Source: Geodermatophilus sabuli
GTDB lineage: Bacteria; Actinomycetota; Actinomycetes; Mycobacteriales; Geodermatophilaceae
Direction: 5' to 3'
Assembly (NCBI RefSeq): GCF_010686765.1
Contig: NZ_JAAGWF010000032.1
Span: 1-38,797, forward strand
Length of the DNA stretch: 38,797 bases
Numbering within the stretch: the first letter of the stretch is position 1; the number at the start of each line of letters is the position of its first letter. The notes below the pieces were generated by a model. The model did no database searches. It had not been told where the DNA came from and saw only the letters and a program-made list of their open reading frames with translations. This document shows, piece after piece, positions 33,895 through 38,797 of this stretch. The position numbers were made by a program, and so were the translations under genes.

Positions 33895-35622
33895 ATGCCC
33901 GGACGGCGCCGCCGGCCGACCACCCGAGCGACGAGCACGAACCGCACCGCGACGACCTCCCGTCCCCGGCCCACCCCGCGCCGCGCCGCCACGGCGGCAC
34001 CGGAGCGGCCCGTCGCCGGACCGGGGGAGCGGGTGTGGGTGCTCGCCGTCCCCTTCCGCGCCCCCGCCCCGGGGGCCGTCTGGCACGCGGACCTGCAGGC
34101 GCACGTGTGGGTCGGCGCCGAGCTGCCGCCCGAGCTGGCCCCCTACGACCCGCCGCCGTACACCTTCGAGCGCTTCCTCGAGGACGAGCTCAACGAGAAG
34201 CCGCGCCCGATCCCCCTGGCCCGGCCGCTCACGCCGCGGGACCTCCAGTGCGACGGCGCGGAGGTGGTCGCGGCCTCCGCGGCGGCCGGCCACCGGGTGT
34301 TCCTGCTCGGCGACGACCCCGGCGTCGGCAAGACGGGGACCGCCGTCCTCGCGGTCAAGGCGATCGCCGAGCAGCGCGACGTCTCGACCGTCCTGGTGGT
34401 GGCCGACCGCCCGGCGGCCATCACGATCCCGCACTGGACCCGCTCGATCGCCGGCTTCGGCGACGGCGGCATCCGCTGGTGCGTCACCACCTGGGACCGG
34501 CTGGCCAAGGTCGCCCGCCTGCGGTTCGACGTCGTGATCGCCGACGAGGCGCACATGGTCCGGCACACGACCACGGAGCGGTGGAAGCACTGGAAGGCCG
34601 TCTCCGGCGGCGGCCGCGCGAAGGACGCGCCGTTCGTCATCGCCGCGACCGCGACCCCGGCGCACACCCCGCTGGAGCTGCCCTACCTGGCGCCGCAGTT
34701 CGCCGCTCGGCACGGGGAGCCACTCCGCTCCTGGGCCGACCTGCCCGGCCGGCTGGCCGCGCACGGGTTCCACGTGGAACGTGGCCGGTACGGCTGGGCC
34801 TGGACCGAGGACGCCGACGAGCGCCGCGCCGACCTCGCTCGGCTGCAGGGCTGGCTGGCCGACGGCGACCCGCCGGCCACGCTGCACCGCCCAGCGCCGT
34901 GGGGGCCGGTGTCGGTGACCGGGACGCCGGTGGCCCTGACGCCCGCCGAACGGGCTGCGTACGAGTCGGAGTGGTCGGAGTTCCGGGCCGAGATGCAGCT
35001 GGCGCGGCGGGCCCGGCAGTCCGCTCGAGGCCGGGCGGCGCTGCTGCGGTTCCGGCAGAAGGCGGGGCTCATCCGCGTCCAGGCCACCGTCGACTGGGTG
35101 AAGGCACAGGTGGAGGCCGAGCGCCAGGTCGCGGTGTCGGTCGAGTTCGTGGAGACGGCGGCCGATCCGATCCGGGAGGCGCTGATGGACTCGGGCATCG
35201 CCGTGTCGGCCGTCTACGGCCGGGACCGCTTCGACGTCGAGGCCGAGCGGCTGCGCTTCCAGACCGGCGCGTCGCCGGTGTGCGTGTTCACCGTGACCGC
35301 CTCGATCAGCCTGCACGCGGGCGAACTGCTGCCCTCGGGCGTCCCCGGCTCCACCGCGCCGCGGGTGGGCCTGTTCCACCAGCCACGGTTCTCCGGCATC
35401 CAGGCCCGGCAGGTCACCGGCCGCACCCACCGGGACGGGCAGGTCTCGCCGTGGCGGGTGGCGTTCGCCGAGGACACGGTGGAGGAGCAGGTGGCGCGCG
35501 TGATGGTGGCGCGGCTGGCGGTCAGCGGCTCCACCGCCGGGGCGGACACCACCTCGCTGCGGGAGATCGCCGAACTGCTCGACGCCGACTGGCTGCCGCC
35601 GGCCGCGCTGACCGAGGGCTGA
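33895..35622 (+). CDS. Orphan SF2 (SNF2-like) DNA helicase/translocase
   Basis: 575 residues. A basic, Arg/Thr-rich disordered start (1-40), then RecA-like domain 1 with Walker A GDDPGVGKTG (139-148), DEAH box IADEAH (215-220) and motif III ATATP (251-255), and RecA-like domain 2 ending with the motif VI sequence QVTGRTHRDGQ. The Q..GR.HR.GQ form is characteristic of SNF2-type translocases, but the protein is much shorter than Swi2/Snf2 remodellers and resembles compact helicases found in actinophages and their hosts. ATG 33895 has AGGGGAG upstream. It stands alone, without nuclease, methylase or other defence genes beside it. It contains the third parS-like palindrome at codons 291-296. Confidence 0.88.
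   Translation: MPGRRRRPTTRATSTNRTATTSRPRPTPRRAATAAPERPVAGPGERVWVLAVPFRAPAPGAVWHADLQAHVWVGAELPPELAPYDPPPYTFERFLEDELNEKPRPIPLARPLTPRDLQCDGAEVVAASAAAGHRVFLLGDDPGVGKTGTAVLAVKAIAEQRDVSTVLVVADRPAAITIPHWTRSIAGFGDGGIRWCVTTWDRLAKVARLRFDVVIADEAHMVRHTTTERWKHWKAVSGGGRAKDAPFVIAATATPAHTPLELPYLAPQFAARHGEPLRSWADLPGRLAAHGFHVERGRYGWAWTEDADERRADLARLQGWLADGDPPATLHRPAPWGPVSVTGTPVALTPAERAAYESEWSEFRAEMQLARRARQSARGRAALLRFRQKAGLIRVQATVDWVKAQVEAERQVAVSVEFVETAADPIREALMDSGIAVSAVYGRDRFDVEAERLRFQTGASPVCVFTVTASISLHAGELLPSGVPGSTAPRVGLFHQPRFSGIQARQVTGRTHRDGQVSPWRVAFAEDTVEEQVARVMVARLAVSGSTAGADTTSLREIAELLDADWLPPAALTEG
34767..34780. other. parS-like ParB binding palindrome, copy 3 (inside helicase gene)
   Basis: Perfect palindrome GTTCCACGTGGAAC identical to the copies at 11869 and 23909, here within the helicase coding sequence, where it encodes part of GFHVER. 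A coding location is acceptable for parS sites in other bacteria. Confidence 0.72.
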
Positions 35623-35628
35623 GCCGGC

Positions 35629-36057
35629 CTAGGGCTGCGGGGTGCTGCGGAGCCGACGGATCGCCGTGCCGTGCAGGAAGCCGGTGATGCCCAGGATGAC
35701 CAGCCCGTCGAGGGCGTGCAGGCCGCCCCAGAACGCGCCCTCGTCGGCCAGGCCCCGGAACACGCTCTGGACGAGGCCCACGAGCAGGAGGAGCACCGCC
35801 GCCAGGACGACGTCCCGGGTGCCCACGTGCGCCACCAGGGCCAGGACCAGCACGACGAAGGCCAGTGCGGAGACGACGATGCTGTTGACCACGTGGGCGT
35901 CGAAGCCGCCGCCGAACACCCCGAGCCCGGCCAGGAAGAACTGGACGGCGATGTCCACCAGCAGCGCCGCCAGGACCCATCGGTAGGCGACCAGCGCGCC
36001 GTGCCGGACCCCGCCGTGTGCGGTGTGCCGCGTGGTGGATGCCTCAGGGACGGTCAT
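35629..36057 (-). CDS. Four-helix membrane protein (possibly DUF6220-like)
   Basis: 142 residues. Short polar N-terminus (1-20), then four helices at about 22-46, 55-80, 85-101 and 112-130. Conserved-looking features are YRWVLAALLVDIAVQFFLAGLGVFGG...FDAHVVN and LHALDGLVILGITGFLHGTAI, a pattern I associate with DUF6220-type actinobacterial membrane proteins. Function unknown. ATG 36057 is preceded by GGAGGGAG. Convergent with the helicase gene, only 6 bases apart, and divergent from dinB. Confidence 0.82.
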   Translation of the reverse strand: MTVPEASTTRHTAHGGVRHGALVAYRWVLAALLVDIAVQFFLAGLGVFGGGFDAHVVNSIVVSALAFVVLVLALVAHVGTRDVVLAAVLLLLVGLVQSVFRGLADEGAFWGGLHALDGLVILGITGFLHGTAIRRLRSTPQP

Positions 36058-36203
36058 GAGCGGACTCCCTCCGGATCGGCGCCGTCGATCCGGGGCAGGA
36101 TCTCGACCCCGGCGTCCGGTCGTCCAGTGGTGTGGCCACGGGCGCCCTGGGCATCGGGACGCGCGACGACGGGTCGGCGCGGCGACTGCGAGGAGGTGCG
36201 GGC

Positions 36204-37571
36204 GTGCGGCGGGAAGCGAGCATCCTGCACCTGGACCTCGACGCCTTCTTCGCCGCTGTCGAGCAGCGCGACAAGCCGTCGCTGCGCGGACGGCCGGTGG
36301 TCGTCGGCGGGGTGGGCGGCCGCGGGGTGGTGGCGACGGCGTCCTACGAGGCCCGGGCCTACGGCGCGCGCTCGGCGATGTCCACGGCCGAGGCCCGGCG
36401 TCGCTGTCCGGCCGGGACGGCGTTCCTCGGCGGCCGGTTCAGCGCCTACCGGCGCACGTCCGACGTCGTCATGGGCCTGCTCCGCGAGCTGTCCCCGCTG
36501 GTGGAGCCGGCGTCTCTCGACGAGGCCTACGTCGACCTCGCCGTCTCCGCCCCCGACCACCCAGGACACGACCTGTCGGTCGAGGGGGTGACCGCGATCG
36601 GGCACCGGCTGAAGGAGGCCATCGCCGAGGCGACCGGCGGCGTGACCGGCTCCGTCGGCATCGGGTCGTCGAAGCTCATGGCGAAGATCGGTTCGGACCT
36701 CGACAAGCCCGACGGGCTGGTCGTCGTCCCCCCGGGCGGCGAGCTGGCGGTGCTGCACCCGCTGCCGGTGACCCGGCTGGGCGGGGTGGGACCGGCCACC
36801 GCGGAGCGGCTGCACCAGATCGGCGTCCGGACCGTCGGCGACCTCGCGGCTCGGTCGCTGTCCGACCTGGTGTCCCTGGCCGGGCGGGCACACGGCTCGG
36901 GGCTGTACGCGCTGGCCCGCGCCGAGGACGACCGGCCGGTGGTCGCCGACCGCGAGGCCAAGTCGGTCTCGCAGGAGGAGACGTTCGAGCGCGACCTCAC
37001 CGACGTCGGCGTCCTGAACCGTGAGATCGACGCGATGGCCGGGCGGGTGGCGGCCCGGCTGCGCGACTCGGCGCTGTCGGGGCGGACGGTGACGCTGAAG
37101 CTGCGCCGCTACGACTTCACCACGCTCACCCGGTCGCAGACGCTGGCCCAGCCGACCGACGACGCGCGGGCCATCTCGGACATCGCCCGGCGGCTGCTCA
37201 CCGCCGCCGGCACCCAGGGTGGCCTGCGCCTGCTCGGCGTCGGCGTCTCCGGGCTGTCTCCCTACGCGCAGGGCGACCTGTTCGCCGAGGACGACGCCCC
37301 CCAGCTCGACGACGTCCCCGCCGCGGACGGGAGTCCGGCGCCCGAGGAGCCCGTGGAGCCGGTGACCGCGGAGGCCCGGTGGTGGCCGGGCCAGGACGTC
37401 CGCCACGACGACCTGGGTGCGGGCTGGGTGTGGGGCCGGGGCCTGGGCCGGGTGACGGTGCGATTCGAGGGCCCGCTAACCCAGCCGGGACCGGTGCGCA
37501 CCCTGCGCTCCGACGACCCCGCGCTGCACCCGGCGGAGCCGCCCGACTGGCGGGTCAGCGAGCCGGCGTGA
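36204..37571 (+). CDS. dinB: DNA polymerase IV (Y-family translesion polymerase)
   Basis: Error-prone polymerase that copies past damaged bases. 455 residues. Catalytic carboxylates Asp11 (ILHLDLDAFFAAVEQ) and Asp106-Glu107 (SLDEAYVDL); the steric-gate aromatic is within DAFF. Helix-hairpin-helix RLGGVGPATAERLHQIGVRTVGDLA. The little-finger domain runs to about 350, then a beta-clamp binding motif QGDLF (356-360). About 95 further residues include a small folded module (WWPGQDVRHDDLGAGWVWGRGLGRVTVRFEG), typical of actinobacterial DinB. GTG 36204 is chosen because AGGAGG lies 7 bases before it and the conserved domain begins at once; an in-frame GTG at 36132 would add 24 unconserved residues. 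Confidence 0.94.
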   Translation: MRREASILHLDLDAFFAAVEQRDKPSLRGRPVVVGGVGGRGVVATASYEARAYGARSAMSTAEARRRCPAGTAFLGGRFSAYRRTSDVVMGLLRELSPLVEPASLDEAYVDLAVSAPDHPGHDLSVEGVTAIGHRLKEAIAEATGGVTGSVGIGSSKLMAKIGSDLDKPDGLVVVPPGGELAVLHPLPVTRLGGVGPATAERLHQIGVRTVGDLAARSLSDLVSLAGRAHGSGLYALARAEDDRPVVADREAKSVSQEETFERDLTDVGVLNREIDAMAGRVAARLRDSALSGRTVTLKLRRYDFTTLTRSQTLAQPTDDARAISDIARRLLTAAGTQGGLRLLGVGVSGLSPYAQGDLFAEDDAPQLDDVPAADGSPAPEEPVEPVTAEARWWPGQDVRHDDLGAGWVWGRGLGRVTVRFEGPLTQPGPVRTLRSDDPALHPAEPPDWRVSEPA

Positions 37572-37824
37572 TCCAGCCGAGCACCGTGAGGCGGTCGTCC
37601 AGCCGGACGACCACCCGGTCGCCGTCGCCGGTCACGAGGTGGGCGGTGTAGCGGCCGGGCTCGGCCACCTCCACCCGGACCGCGGAGGTGCCCGGGTGCT
37701 CGGCGACCGCTGCCGTGGCCACCCGGACGGCGAGGTCGGTGGTCAGCCCCGGGTCGGGTGGTGGCGTCGCCGGAGGGATCCCCATCCGTCGCCGGATCCT
37801 GCGCTCGGCCGTGCTGAGCCCCAT
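37555..37824 (-). CDS. Small hypothetical protein
   Basis: 89 residues: a basic N-terminus (MGLSTAERRIRRRMGIPPAT), a Pro-rich link and a compact alpha/beta part (LTTDLAVRVATAAVAEHPGTSAVRVEVAEPGRYTAHLVTGDGDRVVVRLDDRLTVLGWI). The regular hydrophobic pattern suggests a real folded protein of unknown function. ATG 37824. Its 3' end overlaps the convergent dinB end by 17 bases. Confidence 0.72.
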   Translation of the reverse strand: MGLSTAERRIRRRMGIPPATPPPDPGLTTDLAVRVATAAVAEHPGTSAVRVEVAEPGRYTAHLVTGDGDRVVVRLDDRLTVLGWITPAR

Positions 37825-37891
37825 GTCGTCTCCCGTCCGGCGGCCCCCTGTGGATCGCCTGACCCCACCCTGCGCCGGGGGTCTGACAGTT

Positions 37892-37957
37892 CTCTGTGTC
37901 CGAGGTGCCGGTGCTCTGTGTCCGAGGTGCCGGTGCTCTGTGGCCGAGGTGCCGGTG
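37892..37957. repeat. Three tandem copies of a 22-bp repeat
   Basis: Copies start at 37892, 37914 and 37936; the unit begins CTCTGTGTCCGAGG and ends GTGCCGGTG. The first two copies are identical and the third differs by one base (T to G at 37943). It lies between the divergent small hypothetical gene and the methyltransferase gene. It could be a variable-number repeat affecting the upstream region. Confidence 0.9.
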
Positions 37958-38011
37958 CGGTGGCGATCCGGCGGATCCGAGATCATGGACCGACCGAGGG
38001 GCGGAGGGTGC

Positions 38012-38617
38012 ATGACCGAGCAGAGCGCGTGGGTGCGGATGACCCGGGAGGACCCTGGTCACTCGACGGCCTACGTCCAGCGGTTCCGGACGATGGCGGA
38101 GCAGGGCGTCGACCTGGCCGGCGAGGCGCGTCTCGTGGACGCGATGCTGCCGCGGGGCTCGCGGGTGCTGGACGCCGGCTGTGGCCCGGGCCGGGTGGGC
38201 GGTTGGCTGGCCGGCGTCGGACACGAGGTCGTCGGGGTGGACGTCGACCCGGTGCTCATCGCGGCGGCGGAGGACGACCACCCGGGACCGCGGTGGCTCG
38301 TGGGTGACCTCGCCGAACTCGACCTCCCGGCACTCGGCCTGCCGGATCCGTTCGACGCGATCGTGTGCGCGGGCAACGTGATGACGTTCCTGGCTCCCTC
38401 GACCCGCCGCACGGTGCTCGGCCGGCTGCGGCGGCACGTGGCGGCCGACGGCCGGGCGGCGATCGGCTTCGGGGCCGGCCGCGGTTACGCGTTCGACGAG
38501 TTCCTCGACGACGCCCGTGCCGCCGGGTGGACGCCGGACCTCCTCCTGGCCACCTGGGACCTGCGCCCCTTCACCCCGGAGTCGGACTTCCTCGTCGCCG
38601 TCCTGCGCCCCGCCTGA
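38012..38617 (+). CDS. Class I SAM-dependent methyltransferase
   Basis: 201 residues. Motif I VLDAGCGPGR (52-61), acidic end of strand beta-2 GVDVDP (75-80), motif II region WLVGDLAELDLP, motif IV FDAIVCAGNVMTFL, and a C-terminal half of four strands ending FTPESDFLVAVLRP. The methyl acceptor (small molecule, protein or RNA) cannot be told. ATG 38012 follows GGAGGG with good spacing; the upstream continuation of the frame runs through the 22-bp repeats and is not coding. Confidence 0.92.
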   Translation: MTEQSAWVRMTREDPGHSTAYVQRFRTMAEQGVDLAGEARLVDAMLPRGSRVLDAGCGPGRVGGWLAGVGHEVVGVDVDPVLIAAAEDDHPGPRWLVGDLAELDLPALGLPDPFDAIVCAGNVMTFLAPSTRRTVLGRLRRHVAADGRAAIGFGAGRGYAFDEFLDDARAAGWTPDLLLATWDLRPFTPESDFLVAVLRPA

Positions 38618-38732
38618 GCGCTTGCCGCCGCTGCGGTCGGGGTGGTCCCGCCCCGTCGTCTCGCCGGCCGGGTCCGGCGTCCTGGCTGCTCAGCGGCCTG
38701 GAACTGTCGTACCCGGTGTCTAGGTTCGGGGT

Positions 38733-38797
38733 GTGTTCATCGGTGGCGGGTTCGGGCTGGGCCTGACGGTGGCCGAGGTCGACCTTCCGGCGGTGCC
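38733..38797 (+). CDS. Start of an unidentified gene (partial, truncated by window end)
   Basis: GTG at 38733 opens a frame reading MFIGGGFGLGLTVAEVDLPAV to the last base. A -10-like TAGGTT (38721-38726) lies 6 bases before it, consistent with a leaderless transcript. No Shine-Dalgarno. Only 21 residues are visible, too few to name it. Confidence 0.45.
   Translation, partial: MFIGGGFGLGLTVAEVDLPAV

Noticed and set aside
36054..37406. 450-codon minus-strand frame opposite dinB
   Set aside because: Antisense shadow; dinB has all the polymerase motifs in the plus strand.
37892..37957. CRISPR array
   Set aside because: The three units are directly tandem with no spacers between them.

Overview
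The window is 38.8 kb of very GC-rich, densely packed chromosome with frequent GTG starts, 4-bp ATGA/GTGA gene overlaps and a PaaX regulator. The gene content (chemoreceptors, trehalose and NAGGN osmoprotectant genes, a LOV photoreceptor phosphatase, a MMPL/TetR pair, an actinobacterial DinB with a long tail) points to an actinobacterium. A soil- or rock-dwelling member of the Geodermatophilaceae (Blastococcus, Geodermatophilus or Modestobacter type) is the best guess, by inference only. I see no rRNA, tRNA, insertion sequence, prophage or CRISPR array. No gene-free stretch exceeds 300 bp.

Layout. 1-4770 (minus): three consecutive methyl-accepting chemotaxis proteins, the first cut by the window edge; the second and third are each followed by a perfect terminator hairpin. 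4969-7127 (minus): otsB and otsA for trehalose. 7176-7903 (minus): two overlapping crcB fluoride channel genes. 7981-11793 (minus): a small membrane-anchored protein, then ngg and asnO, which make the osmolyte N-acetylglutaminylglutamine amide. 11902-12437 (plus): a DUF3995-like membrane protein gene broken by a one-base frameshift. 12428-16274 (minus): a four-gene iron-siderophore ABC importer with a DtxR/IdeR-like box upstream. 16405-19132: aldo/keto reductase, PaaX-type regulator and two small membrane proteins. 19149-24889: a glycine-rich low-complexity protein, a PAS-LOV-GAF-SpoIIE phosphatase, a flavin reductase/HMG-CoA-lyase-like operon and a PAS-GGDEF diguanylate cyclase. 24907-29680: a PGYG-repeat membrane protein, an MMPL exporter with its TetR regulator, and a soluble chemoreceptor-like protein with inverted domain order. 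29682-33826 (minus): M20 peptidase, phosphoglucomutase, DUF4190-like protein and alpha/beta hydrolase. 33895-38617: orphan SF2 helicase, four-helix membrane protein, DinB polymerase, a small hypothetical protein and a methyltransferase. A further gene begins at about 38733 and runs off the end.

Themes. Osmotic and desiccation tolerance (trehalose, NAGGN, phosphoglucomutase) sits beside signal transduction (chemoreceptors, blue-light LOV phosphatase, c-di-GMP synthesis). The most notable non-coding signal is the perfect 14-bp palindrome GTTCCACGTGGAAC, found three times at about 11-12 kb spacing. It fits the ParB parS pattern GTTNCACGTGNAAC and suggests the window lies in the origin-proximal chromosome segregation region. 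The best single-gene finding is the LOV photoreceptor fused to a SpoIIE-type phosphatase.
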